Shown here: positions 1 through 8,198 of the stretch, in pieces
Layout: the number at the start of each line of letters is the position of its first letter
How positions within the stretch are numbered: the first letter of the stretch is position 1
Assembly: GCF_943193095.1 (NCBI RefSeq)
Contig: NZ_CALPCV010000011.1
Span: 12,293-76,292 of the forward strand
From: Parasutterella muris
Lineage (GTDB): Bacteria; Pseudomonadota; Gammaproteobacteria; Burkholderiales; Burkholderiaceae_F
Direction: 5' to 3'
Length of the DNA: 64,000 bases
The notes under the pieces: generated by a model
Told to the model about the DNA's origin: nothing
Databases searched by the model: none
Seen by the model: the letters and a program-made list of their open reading frames with translations, nothing else
Translations under genes and position numbers: made by a program

Positions 1-1914
1 TGAATGCTTCATAAAATAGGCGACGTCAAAATTATCCCAAAACGCATTGATTCGTTCGGTGTCCTGCGCCGAGAATTTGCAGAGCGCAAGCGCATCCTGA
101 CGGCGGCGTGCGACCAGCATGCCGCGGGTCATCTTCCTGCCTTTAAGAATTTTGGCGGTTGATAAGAATAAATCCTGAAGCAGCTGAGCCTTCCACGCGT
201 TCCATATCTTATGGGAGGTCGCACGAATATCACAGACAGTGATGAGGTAGAGGCCGACCAGACGGTCCAAATTTCCTACTTTCCGAGCAAATGCCTCGAC
301 AACCTCCGGATCGGAAATATCCTGTTTCTGAGCAACCTGACTCATGGTCAGATGTTCTCGCACCATAAACTCGATGTACTCGGCATCATCGCTTTTAAGG
401 TTTAGACGCCGGCAGAGATCCCTAACAATCTCCGCGCCGATTTTGCTGTGGTCTCCGCCTCGGCCTTTGCCAATGTCATGATAAAGAAGCGCAAGTACCA
501 GTCGCCAATTATCCTTCAGCGATACCATCAGCTCCGTACACATGGGCAGTTCATGCGCATTTTCACTGTGAGTGAAATTTCTGAGGTAGCGGATCGCGAG
601 CAGCGTGTGCTGATCTACGGTGTAGGCGTGGAAAAGATCGTGCTGCATCTGACCGACTATTTTCTTGAAATCCGGCAGCAGCCTTCCAAGCACACCCCAG
701 TGATTCATCTCATTGAGCGCATGCCAGACGCCGCGGCGGCCCTGAATGATTTTTAGAAATGCCTGCAGGTTTTTCGGATCCTCACTCCAGGATTCATCCA
801 TCAGCATGTGTGCGCCAAAGAGCGCTCGGTAAAGACGTGATGATTTACGGGCGATCTCAGGATGCCGCTCCTGAATCATAAAGGCCTGAAGAATTCGCGT
901 GCGTGATTCCTCGAACGCATTGTCCGAAGCGATGTCGAGGACTTCTCCGCGGACAGTAAAACCGTCGATCAGATCAAGGGGCGGTCCGCTGTCAGTGACA
1001 AAACGCTCTTTGACCGCTTGAAGAATAATACTGTTGAGTTGCCCGATGGTTTTGGCGTTGACATAAAAACGCTGCATCAGGATTTCGCTGGCTCGACGGC
1101 CGGGGACGCCGCTTAGTCCTAGTTTTTTGGCTAACGGCTCCTGGATCTCAAATACCAGTCGGTCTTCGTGCCGGCTCGTGAGCAGGTGCATGTGTATTCT
1201 CAGTCGGTACAAGTTAACGCGCACCATTTCCAAGAGGTCGCATTCACGCCTCGTGATTAGGCCGGAGCGGTGTACTTCGTCAAAAGTCGCGCCGAATTTT
1301 GCAGCACGAAGTACCCAGATGAGAATATTCAGATCTCTGAGGCCGCCGGGAGATTCCTTGATATTGGGTTCAAGCGTGTACGAACTCTCGTGGTATTTAA
1401 GATGACGGTGTTCCTGCTCAATAAATTTAGCTCGGTAGAAGGATTTGAAATCCAGACTCTTCTCAAGTTCGGAGGTATAGCGTTTAAAGAGTTCCGAATC
1501 GCCCGCGATTAACCGGGATTCCAACATCGCGGTTTGGGCCGTGATATCTAACCGTGCCTGTTCGATGCACTCATCGAGTTTGCGAACTGAGTAACCGACG
1601 GTCAGTCCGAGCGACCAAAGCTCTCCGATAACGGCACCGACAGAGTTAAGTTCGGAATCCAGCACGTCATCCGGGAGTAAAAAGAGAAGGTCAAGATCCG
1701 AGTAGGGAAAGAGCTGCTCTCTTCCGAAGCCGCCGATTGCGACGACCGAGATTCTGGAAGAGAGCTCCTTAAGTTTCAGAATTTCGCGGACCGCTTCATC
1801 TGCCGCCCGCGAATGTTCGAGAAGATATTTATCGGCATCATTCGTCTCTGCGAAATCATTAGCCAGCTGCTGTCGAGTCTTTTTGAAGTTGTTGATGATT
1901 TCACTGATCTGCAT
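1..1914 (-). CDS. glnD: [Protein-PII] uridylyltransferase / uridylyl-removing enzyme, 3' end cut by window edge
   Basis: Nitrogen sensor that uridylylates PII when glutamine is low and deuridylylates it when glutamine is high. Read on the minus strand from ATG at 1914, the frame stays open to base 1 (638 codons; the family is about 850-900 aa). The nucleotidyltransferase signature GGFGR..LFPYSDLDLLF lies near residues 61-78 and has the metal-binding DxD. The HD-domain motif HDIGKGRGGDHS begins at residue 479, and FHAYTVDQHTL precedes it. The C-terminal ACT domains lie outside the window. It follows map by 17 bases on the same strand, so the two are probably co-transcribed. With the glnA-ntrBC genes at 41-45 kb it completes a classical Ntr cascade. 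The call is firm; only the 3' end is missing. Confidence 0.95.
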   Translation of the reverse strand, partial: MQISEIINNFKKTRQQLANDFAETNDADKYLLEHSRAADEAVREILKLKELSSRISVVAIGGFGREQLFPYSDLDLLFLLPDDVLDSELNSVGAVIGELWSLGLTVGYSVRKLDECIEQARLDITAQTAMLESRLIAGDSELFKRYTSELEKSLDFKSFYRAKFIEQEHRHLKYHESSYTLEPNIKESPGGLRDLNILIWVLRAAKFGATFDEVHRSGLITRRECDLLEMVRVNLYRLRIHMHLLTSRHEDRLVFEIQEPLAKKLGLSGVPGRRASEILMQRFYVNAKTIGQLNSIILQAVKERFVTDSGPPLDLIDGFTVRGEVLDIASDNAFEESRTRILQAFMIQERHPEIARKSSRLYRALFGAHMLMDESWSEDPKNLQAFLKIIQGRRGVWHALNEMNHWGVLGRLLPDFKKIVGQMQHDLFHAYTVDQHTLLAIRYLRNFTHSENAHELPMCTELMVSLKDNWRLVLALLYHDIGKGRGGDHSKIGAEIVRDLCRRLNLKSDDAEYIEFMVREHLTMSQVAQKQDISDPEVVEAFARKVGNLDRLVGLYLITVCDIRATSHKIWNAWKAQLLQDLFLSTAKILKGRKMTRGMLVARRRQDALALCKFSAQDTERINAFWDNFDVAYFMKHS

Positions 1915-1931
1915 ATGCCGAAATTGTTTCG

Positions 1932-2747
1932 TTACTTGGTTTTAACCCAGGAGGGGAGTGCGGGGCTGCCTTCGGATACGGTGAGGACTTCCCAACCGGT
2001 ATCAGTGACCAGCACGGTATGCTCCCACTGCGCGGAAAGACTTTTATCCTTGGTCACGGCGGTCCAGCCGTTGGAGAGGATGGTGAGCTCTTTGCGCCCG
2101 GCGTTGATCATCGGTTCGATCGTAAAAATCATACCGGGCTTCATTTCCGCTCCGGCACCCATTTTGCCGTAATGAAGAACCGGAGGCTCCTCATGGAATC
2201 CGACGCCGACACCGTGGCCGGTGAATTCTTCGACAACGCTGCAGCCCTGAGCGTGCGCAAATTTCTGAATAGCGTAGCCGATATCGCCGAAGTGTGCGCC
2301 GGGTTTGACCATTTCAATGCCTTTCCACATCGCATCGTAGGTGACAGCAATCAGATGGTTGGCGGCGATGGAGCATTTTCCGACGCAGAACATACGGCTT
2401 GTGTCACCGTAATAACCGTTTTTAATAACCGTGACGTCAATATTAAGGATGTCTCCCTTTTTGAGAACCTTGGGTCCCGGGATGCCGTGGCAGACCTGAT
2501 GGTTGACCGAGATGCAGGTTGCTTTAGGGTAAGGGATGCTGTGGTCCGGGTCATATCCGAGGCATGCGGATTTATCCTTCAGCACATCTTCGGTGTAGCG
2601 GAGCATCAAATCATCAAGATATTCGGTTGTTACTCCGGGTTTGACAAACGGAGTGATGTAGTCCAGAACCATTGAAGCGTCTTTGCAGGCTTCGCGGATT
2701 CCCGCGATTTGTTCCGGCGTCTTTATAAGAATTTCTCTTTTAGCCAT
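1932..2747 (-). CDS. map: Methionine aminopeptidase, type I
   Basis: Removes the N-terminal methionine from nascent proteins in the cytosol. The 271-aa product is a complete type I enzyme without the zinc-finger extension. The metal ligands are in their expected settings: D104 (NIDVT), D115 (GDTSR), H178 (GHGVG), E211 (IEPM) and E242 (WEHT), with H87 in CHGIPG. It is divergent from rpsB across a 296-bp gap, a common bacterial arrangement, and glnD follows 17 bases downstream. Nothing unusual is seen. Confidence 0.97.
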   Translation of the reverse strand: MAKREILIKTPEQIAGIREACKDASMVLDYITPFVKPGVTTEYLDDLMLRYTEDVLKDKSACLGYDPDHSIPYPKATCISVNHQVCHGIPGPKVLKKGDILNIDVTVIKNGYYGDTSRMFCVGKCSIAANHLIAVTYDAMWKGIEMVKPGAHFGDIGYAIQKFAHAQGCSVVEEFTGHGVGVGFHEEPPVLHYGKMGAGAEMKPGMIFTIEPMINAGRKELTILSNGWTAVTKDKSLSAQWEHTVLVTDTGWEVLTVSEGSPALPSWVKTK

Positions 2748-2916
2748 TTAAATTCAGTTCTCTCTATTTATAGAAACACAGATGCGCGTTATTTTAGTTG
2801 ATCTCAATATCGAATTAATGTGCCGCTCGGCACTATGGGCGTTGAATTTTTATTGAGACGCCAGCGCGCATCGGTTTGTAATTTATTGTTCGTTCTGCAT
2901 AATTTTTTTCTTTTCG

Positions 2917-2925
2917 TGCTAGAAT
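2917..2925 (+). promoter_or_regulatory. Candidate extended -10 promoter of rpsB
   Basis: TGCTAGAAT at 2917-2925 fits an extended -10 (TGN plus TAGAAT) in an A/T-rich tract upstream of rpsB. No good -35 is visible at 16-18 bp, which extended -10 promoters tolerate. It would give a leader of about 110 nt, typical for an autoregulated rpsB transcript. Confidence 0.35.
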
Positions 2926-2931
2926 CCCGCG

Positions 2932-2953
2932 GTCTTCGAAATATTCGAAAGAC
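2932..2953 (+). promoter_or_regulatory. Inverted repeat in the rpsB leader
   Basis: GTCTTCGAA and TTCGAAAGAC form a near-perfect stem with one bulge, just downstream of the candidate -10. Position suggests a leader hairpin where S2 feedback control could act, but S2 binding is an inference from other bacteria. Confidence 0.35.
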
Positions 2954-3043
2954 GAATTATTTTTTATTAGCGCAGCCTCGCAAACAGGGTTCCGGTCGGA
3001 ATAGGTGAGGCTGTTGGAATTAAACCCTTAAGGAATTACAAAT

Positions 3044-3802
3044 ATGTCATCTCTGAGCATGCGTGAACTGCTCGAAGCTGGTGCACATTTCGGTCACCAG
3101 ACTCGTTTTTGGAACCCCAAGATGTCCCAGTACATTTTCGGTTCCCGCAACAAGATTCACATCATCAACCTTGAAAAGACCGTCGCCAAATTCGACGAAG
3201 CCGCCAAGTTCCTGACAAACCTGGCTGCTCAGAAAGGCACGATCCTCTTCGTTGGTACAAAGCGCACATCTCGTGACGCCATCGTAGCTGAAGCCACACG
3301 CTGCGGTATGCCTTACGTTGATCAGCGCTGGCTCGGCGGCATGCTGACAAACTTCAAGACTGTTAAAGTTTCCCTGAAGAAGCTCAAAGAAATGGAACAG
3401 CTCGTTGCTGACGGCGGCCTCGAGAAAATGACAAAGAAAGAAGCGCTTGATTTCACACGCGAACTCGAGAAGCTGAACAAGGCCATGGGCGGCATCAAAG
3501 ACATGAACGGTCTGCCTGACGCTCTGGTTGTTGTTGACGTCGGCTACCACAAGATCGCTATTCAGGAAGCCAACAAGCTTGGAATCCCTGTTGTCGGTAT
3601 CGTCGATACAAACCACAATCCGGCCGGTGTTGACTACGTCATCCCGGGCAATGACGACAGCGCTCGCGCCGTTGCTCTGTACACCAAGGGTTTCGCTGAT
3701 GCGATCCTTGCTGGCAAGAACAAGAATCTTGACGAAACTGTCAAGGCTGCTAAGGCCGATGACTTTGTTGAAGAAACCGTCGTCGAAGAAAAGGCTGAGT
3801 AA
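3044..3802 (+). CDS. rpsB: 30S ribosomal protein S2
   Basis: Structural protein of the small ribosomal subunit. The 252-aa product opens with the S2 signature MRELLEAGAHFGHQTRFWNP and carries QRWLGGMLTNFKT and the family block VPVVGIVDTNHNP. An acidic tail follows (residues about 235-252). The start has AAGGA about 7 bases upstream. tsf follows after an 86-base gap containing an attenuator-like hairpin, as in many bacteria. Confidence 0.98.
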   Translation: MSSLSMRELLEAGAHFGHQTRFWNPKMSQYIFGSRNKIHIINLEKTVAKFDEAAKFLTNLAAQKGTILFVGTKRTSRDAIVAEATRCGMPYVDQRWLGGMLTNFKTVKVSLKKLKEMEQLVADGGLEKMTKKEALDFTRELEKLNKAMGGIKDMNGLPDALVVVDVGYHKIAIQEANKLGIPVVGIVDTNHNPAGVDYVIPGNDDSARAVALYTKGFADAILAGKNKNLDETVKAAKADDFVEETVVEEKAE

Positions 3803-3831
3803 TTTAGCCCCTTCACATAGGTAGTCTTGAG

Positions 3832-3856
3832 AGGGGCGTTTTCGCCCCTTTCTTTT
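3832..3856 (+). terminator. Hairpin between rpsB and tsf (partial terminator/attenuator)
   Basis: AGGGGCG (3832-3838), a TTTT loop and CGCCCCT (3843-3849) form a perfect 7-bp stem followed by TTTCTTTT. tsf clearly belongs to the same transcription unit, so the hairpin probably reduces rather than ends transcription. Confidence 0.75.
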
Positions 3857-3888
3857 AATCCGATTTTTTACTTTTTAAGGAAAATACA

Positions 3889-4776
3889 ATGGCTGTTGTA
3901 ACTGCCGCTATGGTCAAAGAACTTCGTGTTAAAACCGACGCTCCGATGATGGAGTGCAAGAAGGCTTTGACAGAAGCTGACGGTGATCTTGCAAAAGCAG
4001 AAGAAATTCTGCGCGTCAAGCTTGGCAACAAAGCAACTAAAGCTGCCAGCCGTATTACTGCTGACGGTGTTGTTGCGATCTACATTGATGAAAACGGTAA
4101 GAACGGCGCTATCGTCGAGCTGAACTCTGAAACCGACTTCGTTGCGAAGAACGCAGATTTCATCGCTTTCGCCGATGAAATCGCCAAACTCGTTGCCGAT
4201 CACAAGCCGACTGATCTTGAAGCTCTCGGTCAGCTTAAGATTGGCGACGCCACTGTCGAAGAAAAGCGTAAGGCGCTTATCGGCAAGATCGGTGAAAACA
4301 TCACTGTTCGCCGCTTCCAGATCCTTGAAGGCAAGGGCAAGCTCTCTACATACATCCACGGCGGCTCCAAGATCGGCGTTATCGTTGACGTTATCGGCGG
4401 TACCGATGAAGTCGCTCATGACGTCGCGATGCATATCGCCGCTTCCAAGCCGAAAGCTCTTGACCAGTCCGGTATTCCCGCTGAACTGATCGAAAGAGAA
4501 CGCCGCGTTGCGATTGAAAAAGCTCACGAAGCCAACAAACCTGAGAACATGATCGAACGTATCGCTGAAGGCTCCGTTCAGAAGTTCCTCAAAGAAGTTA
4601 CGCTTCTTTCTCAGCCGTTCGTTAAAGACGACAAGCAGACAGTTGGTCAGCTTCTGAAGTCCAACAATGCTACAGTATCTTCATTTGCCCTCTTTGTAGT
4701 TGGCGAAGGTATGGAAAAACGCTCCAACGACTTCGCGGCTGAAGTTGCTGCTCAGGTCGCTGCTGCGCGCGTTTAA
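3889..4776 (+). CDS. tsf: Translation elongation factor Ts
   Basis: Guanine-nucleotide exchange factor that recycles EF-Tu. The 295-aa product begins with the UBA-like domain (LRVKTDAPMMECKKALTEAD, residues about 11-30) and has the exchange motif TDFVAKN near residue 82. The two core subdomains and dimerisation region follow at full family length. pyrH starts 23 bases downstream in the conserved rpsB-tsf-pyrH-frr order. Strong AAGGA site before the ATG. Confidence 0.98.
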   Translation: MAVVTAAMVKELRVKTDAPMMECKKALTEADGDLAKAEEILRVKLGNKATKAASRITADGVVAIYIDENGKNGAIVELNSETDFVAKNADFIAFADEIAKLVADHKPTDLEALGQLKIGDATVEEKRKALIGKIGENITVRRFQILEGKGKLSTYIHGGSKIGVIVDVIGGTDEVAHDVAMHIAASKPKALDQSGIPAELIERERRVAIEKAHEANKPENMIERIAEGSVQKFLKEVTLLSQPFVKDDKQTVGQLLKSNNATVSSFALFVVGEGMEKRSNDFAAEVAAQVAAARV

Positions 4777-4799
4777 TTTCTCTTAATTCGGAGCAAAAG

Positions 4800-5525
4800 A
4801 TGAGTGAGACTGGACAAACAAAGACAAAACGGATTCTTCTTAAATTATCCGGCGAAGCCCTGATGGGCGACAAAGCCTTCGGTATTAACCGCGACACGCT
4901 GAAAAGCATCGTCGGTGAGATATCTGAAGTTGTGAAATTGGGTGTCCAGCTTGCCATCGTAGTCGGCGGCGGCAATATCTTCCGCGGTGTTGCGCTTGGT
5001 TCAACCGGTATGGACCGTGCCACCGGCGACTATATGGGTATGCTCGCCACCTGCATGAACGCTATGGCGCTTCAGGATGCGCTGCGCAACAGCGGCATTG
5101 AAGCCCGCGTTCAGTGCGCTCTTGATATTGATCAGGTTGCTGAGCCGTATATTCGCGGAAAAGCCCTGAGTCATCTGAAGAAAGGCCGTGTTGTGATCTT
5201 TGCCGCCGGTACCGGCAATCCGTTCTTTACAACGGATACCGCCGCAGCGCTTCGCAGCGCTGAAATCGGCGCCGATATGGTGCTGAAGGCCACACAGGTT
5301 GACGGAGTTTATTCTGCAGATCCGAAAAAAGATCCGGACGCTAAGCTCTATAAGTCCATTTCTTTTGATGAAGCGATTCAGAAGAAACTGAAGATTCTTG
5401 ACGCGACCGCGTTTACGCTGTGCCGCGATCAGGGCATGCAGATCCGCGTCTTCAATCTGCACAAACCGGGCGCGCTCAAACGCGTTGTGCTCGGAGAAGA
5501 CGAGGGCACGCTCGTTCATCTCTAA
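4800..5525 (+). CDS. pyrH: Uridylate kinase (UMP kinase)
   Basis: Phosphorylates UMP to UDP, feeding pyrimidine nucleotides and UDP-sugar precursors of the envelope. The 241-aa amino-acid-kinase fold shows KRILLKLSGEALMG at the N terminus, GGGNIFRG in the glycine-rich loop, and ATQVDGVYSADPKKDPDAKL in the C-terminal half. RBS GGAG sits upstream of ATG. A strong terminator at 5549-5571 closes the rpsB-tsf-pyrH unit, so frr needs its own promoter or read-through. Confidence 0.98.
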   Translation: MSETGQTKTKRILLKLSGEALMGDKAFGINRDTLKSIVGEISEVVKLGVQLAIVVGGGNIFRGVALGSTGMDRATGDYMGMLATCMNAMALQDALRNSGIEARVQCALDIDQVAEPYIRGKALSHLKKGRVVIFAAGTGNPFFTTDTAAALRSAEIGADMVLKATQVDGVYSADPKKDPDAKLYKSISFDEAIQKKLKILDATAFTLCRDQGMQIRVFNLHKPGALKRVVLGEDEGTLVHL

Positions 5526-5548
5526 GCTCTGAGAGAATTGAACCATGG

Positions 5549-5571
5549 GCCGGGAATTTCCCGGCTTTTTT
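5549..5571 (+). terminator. Rho-independent terminator after pyrH
   Basis: GCCGGGAA pairs with TTCCCGGC around a minimal loop and is followed by seven T residues. It ends the rpsB-tsf-pyrH transcript. Confidence 0.85.
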
Positions 5572-5579
5572 CATGCATT

Positions 5580-5601
5580 AAAAAGCCCAGACAGGCCGGG
5601 C
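5580..5601 (-). terminator. Rho-independent terminator of the 43-codon minus-strand gene
   Basis: Read on minus: GCCCGG, loop CCTGT, CTGGGC (one G-T pair), then TTTTT. It lies about 30 bases beyond the stop codon of the small gene at 5630-5761, separate from the plus-strand pyrH terminator next to it. Confidence 0.7.
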
Positions 5602-5629
5602 GGTATAAAGGATGAATACAGAGGAAGTG

Positions 5630-5761
5630 TTATTTGCTTTCTTTGTGTTCTTTCTTCTCTTCTTTCATTTTGTTTTCGGCTTGGATCTTTTCGCGAAGTT
5701 CATCGCTTTTTTGTTCCTGATCCTTAAGAATGCCGTTGAACATTTTTTCGATTTTTGCCAT
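5630..5761 (-). CDS. Small highly charged helical protein, 43 aa, unknown function
   Basis: A 44-codon frame on the minus strand between pyrH and frr. Reasons to believe it: GAGGAGAAAGAC directly before the ATG (AGGAG, good spacing), no internal stop, and a dedicated rho-independent terminator just past the stop. The product starts MAKIEKMFNGILKDQEQ and continues as an almost uninterrupted Lys/Glu/Gln helix with no cysteine and no membrane segment (for example EEKKEHKESK at the end). No family is recognised; a soluble coiled-coil or protein/nucleic-acid-binding peptide is possible. It is antisense to the 5' region leading to frr, so a regulatory role in cis is an alternative to a protein role. 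Confidence 0.6.
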   Translation of the reverse strand: MAKIEKMFNGILKDQEQKSDELREKIQAENKMKEEKKEHKESK

Positions 5762-6010
5762 GTCTTTCTCCTCTTACATCGACGCTTCAGAATAGCGCAG
5801 AGGCTAAAGTGCGCAGGCTCCTGCCGCTCGAATCGAGCAGAAAGAGCGGCGGGAAAAGACTTGCGTCAAATGGTAACTTTTTATAGGGCTTGCGGCTGTC
5901 ATCCGTGTGGAAAACCATGATAAACTCAAAAGATTAAGACGTTACGAAGACCGCATCCGCTTGACAGCGGAATTGATTTACCAGCAAGAAATTAGACAGG
6001 TTACTGATAT

Positions 6011-6571
6011 ATGACAACAAAAGAGATTTTTTCACAGACTGAACATCACATGAAGCGTTCCATTGAGACGCTTAAAGACTCTTTTATGAAGATTCGTACA
6101 GGACGCGCTCATACTGGCCTGCTCGAACATATCACTGTTGATTACTACGGCTCACCGACCCCCATCAGCCAGGTTGCCCAGCTTGGTCTTGCCGATGCGC
6201 GCACGATCACCGTTCAGCCGTGGGAAAAGAAAATGGTTGCTGTTGTTGAAAAAGCGATCCGCAATTCCGACCTCGGTCTGAATCCCGCTACATCCGGCGA
6301 TGTTATCCGTGTTCCGATGCCTCCTCTGACTGAAGAGCGCCGTCGTGATCTTACAAAAGTCGTCCGCGGTGAAGCCGAAGACTGCAAGGTTGCTGTCCGC
6401 AATCTGCGTCGCGACGCCAATACCAAGGTCGCCGCTCTTCTGAAAGAGAAAGAGATCACTGAAGACGATGAGCGCCGCTCTAATACGGAAATCCAGAAAC
6501 TCACCGATAAGTACATCGGAGAGATCGATAAGCTTTCCGCAGAGAAAGAAAAAGAAATTATGACCGTTTAG
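6011..6571 (+). CDS. frr: Ribosome recycling factor
   Basis: Splits the post-termination ribosome together with EF-G. The 186-aa length and motifs are standard: KIRTGRAHTGLLEHITVDYYG in domain I, then the hinge and the domain II motif VQPWEKKMV. The long helical C-terminal half contains LTEERRRDLTKVVRGEAEDC. It begins the envelope operon; uppS follows after 15 bases. A TTGACA lies at 5961-5966 but no convincing -10 accompanies it, so its promoter is not resolved. Confidence 0.97.
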   Translation: MTTKEIFSQTEHHMKRSIETLKDSFMKIRTGRAHTGLLEHITVDYYGSPTPISQVAQLGLADARTITVQPWEKKMVAVVEKAIRNSDLGLNPATSGDVIRVPMPPLTEERRRDLTKVVRGEAEDCKVAVRNLRRDANTKVAALLKEKEITEDDERRSNTEIQKLTDKYIGEIDKLSAEKEKEIMTV

Positions 6572-6586
6572 TACGGTTCGCACCCT

Positions 6587-7330
6587 ATGCCGGGTAGTAA
6601 TACAAACGAAAAGCCATGTGCTCGGGTGCCCCGGCACGTGGCTATTGTTATGGACGGCAACGGAAGATGGGCAAAAAAGCGTATGCTTCCGCGTCTTGTC
6701 GGACATCAAAAAGGGGTAGAGAGCGTTCGTCGTGTGCTGCAGGGCGCCGCGAAAGCCGGTGTCTGTCATCTTTCTCTGTTTGCCTTTTCCAGTGAGAATT
6801 GGAACCGACCGAAAGAGGAAGTGCAGGGCTTGATGAAGCTCTTTCTTTCGTCTTTGCGCAAGGAAATTGAATCGCTGCATAAATCCGGCGTTCGGATCCG
6901 ATTTATCGGCGATTTGAGCGCTTTTTCCGCAGAACTGCGCAGAGAAATAGACGAAGCGGAGCGCAAAACTGAGAACAATAAAGCAATTACTCTGAATCTC
7001 TGTATTAATTACGGCGGCCGCTGGGAGATTTTAGAGGCGGCAAGAAAGATCAGGGACAGCGGCGCAGAGTTTACACAAGAGCAGCTGAGCGCAAATCTGC
7101 CAATGGCAGAGTCCGGTGATGTGGATCTTTTTATCCGCACCAGCGGAGAGATTCGGATCAGCAATTTTATGCTCTGGCAGCTTGCCTATAGTGAACTTTA
7201 TTTCACAGACATCCTGTGGCCGGATTTTGGTGAAAAAGAATTTTCCGATGCTTTAGCTTGGTATGCAGGCAGAGAGAGACGTTTTGGCCAAACATCGGAA
7301 CAAATTAAAGAATCGTCTCGAAAGGAATAG
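6587..7330 (+). CDS. uppS: Isoprenyl (di-trans,poly-cis-undecaprenyl-diphosphate) synthase
   Basis: Cis-prenyltransferase making C55 undecaprenyl diphosphate, the lipid carrier for peptidoglycan and O-antigen. The 247-aa product has the catalytic MDGNGRWAKKR (D23). It also has SLFAFSSENWNRP, and the C-terminal RTSGEIRISNFMLWQLAYSE with the pyrophosphate-binding arginines. cdsA begins four bases after its stop. No strong SD is visible before the ATG; the short gap to frr suggests translational coupling. Confidence 0.97.
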   Translation: MPGSNTNEKPCARVPRHVAIVMDGNGRWAKKRMLPRLVGHQKGVESVRRVLQGAAKAGVCHLSLFAFSSENWNRPKEEVQGLMKLFLSSLRKEIESLHKSGVRIRFIGDLSAFSAELRREIDEAERKTENNKAITLNLCINYGGRWEILEAARKIRDSGAEFTQEQLSANLPMAESGDVDLFIRTSGEIRISNFMLWQLAYSELYFTDILWPDFGEKEFSDALAWYAGRERRFGQTSEQIKESSRKE

Positions 7331-7334
7331 ACGT

Positions 7335-8189
7335 ATGCTTCTGCAAAGAGTCATTACAGCGGTTGTTTTGCTGATTATCGTGATCGGAGCCCTTCTTATT
7401 TCTCCGCTTGCGTTTACCGCTGTTGCCGCCGTCGCGATCGGATGCTGTTTTTGGGAGTGGCTGCGCCTGTGCCGCTGGAACTCCGCGCTTGCCGGAGTCT
7501 GCGGGGCATTAGCCGCTTGTTTCTTCTTTTATATTGAATATGCTTCTCCGGCCTTTCTTCAGGGGCTGCAGAGCGGTACCGGCCTGATGGTCATCACCTG
7601 TGCGGCGACGGTTCTTTGGGCTGTTATTACTTTGCTTGTCTTCACACGCAGAACAACGGGCTGGCAGGTAAAACCGATTTTCGGTTCAGTTCTGGCCTGG
7701 GTTATTCTGCCTGCGGCATGGTTCTCTCTGATGTACCTGTTCCGTTCAAAGGGACCGATCTACATGCTTTCGGTTTTAGCTATTGTGTGGGTTGCCGACA
7801 TCGTGGCTTATTTCGGCGGCCGCGCAATGGGCGGACCGAAGATGGCTCAGGGGATCAGTCCGAAAAAGACTTGGTCGGGCGCGCTGACGGCGTTTGTCTG
7901 CGTGATTGCGCTTTCGTATGTCCTTTATTGGGCTCAGCCTTCTTTCCCGCTCTGGAGCAATTCGATTATTTCGGGCCTGGATATTTGGGCCTCCGACTTG
8001 GTGCTCTTTATTGCGGTTCTTTTTTCCATTGCCGGAGATTTGTTTGAGAGCGCGCTCAAGAGATCCGTCGGAATTAAGGACTCAAGCAATCTTCTGCCCG
8101 GTCACGGCGGCTTTTACGATCGCCTGGACGCCCAGATGAGCGTTCTGCCGTATTCTGTTTTTGTTCTTCTGTTTCTTCAAGGCTTCTAA
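7335..8189 (+). CDS. cdsA: Phosphatidate cytidylyltransferase
   Basis: Integral membrane enzyme converting phosphatidate and CTP to CDP-diacylglycerol, the precursor of all phospholipids. I start it at ATG 7335 (284 aa), four bases after uppS with AAGGA upstream, giving MLLQRVITAVVLLIIVIGAL. A longer frame from 7263 would overlap uppS by 68 bases and add an unlikely polar extension. Several hydrophobic helices are visible, and the C-terminal signature region reads KRSVGIKDSSNLLPGHGGFYDR. In the common 'GG..DR.D' motif this protein has FYDRLDAQ, a mild variant. Confidence 0.95.
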   Translation: MLLQRVITAVVLLIIVIGALLISPLAFTAVAAVAIGCCFWEWLRLCRWNSALAGVCGALAACFFFYIEYASPAFLQGLQSGTGLMVITCAATVLWAVITLLVFTRRTTGWQVKPIFGSVLAWVILPAAWFSLMYLFRSKGPIYMLSVLAIVWVADIVAYFGGRAMGGPKMAQGISPKKTWSGALTAFVCVIALSYVLYWAQPSFPLWSNSIISGLDIWASDLVLFIAVLFSIAGDLFESALKRSVGIKDSSNLLPGHGGFYDRLDAQMSVLPYSVFVLLFLQGF

Positions 8190-8198
8190 TCTGCGACC

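Noticed and set aside
5961..5966. TTGACA as the -35 of a frr promoter
   Set aside because: No acceptable -10 at 15-19 bp spacing.
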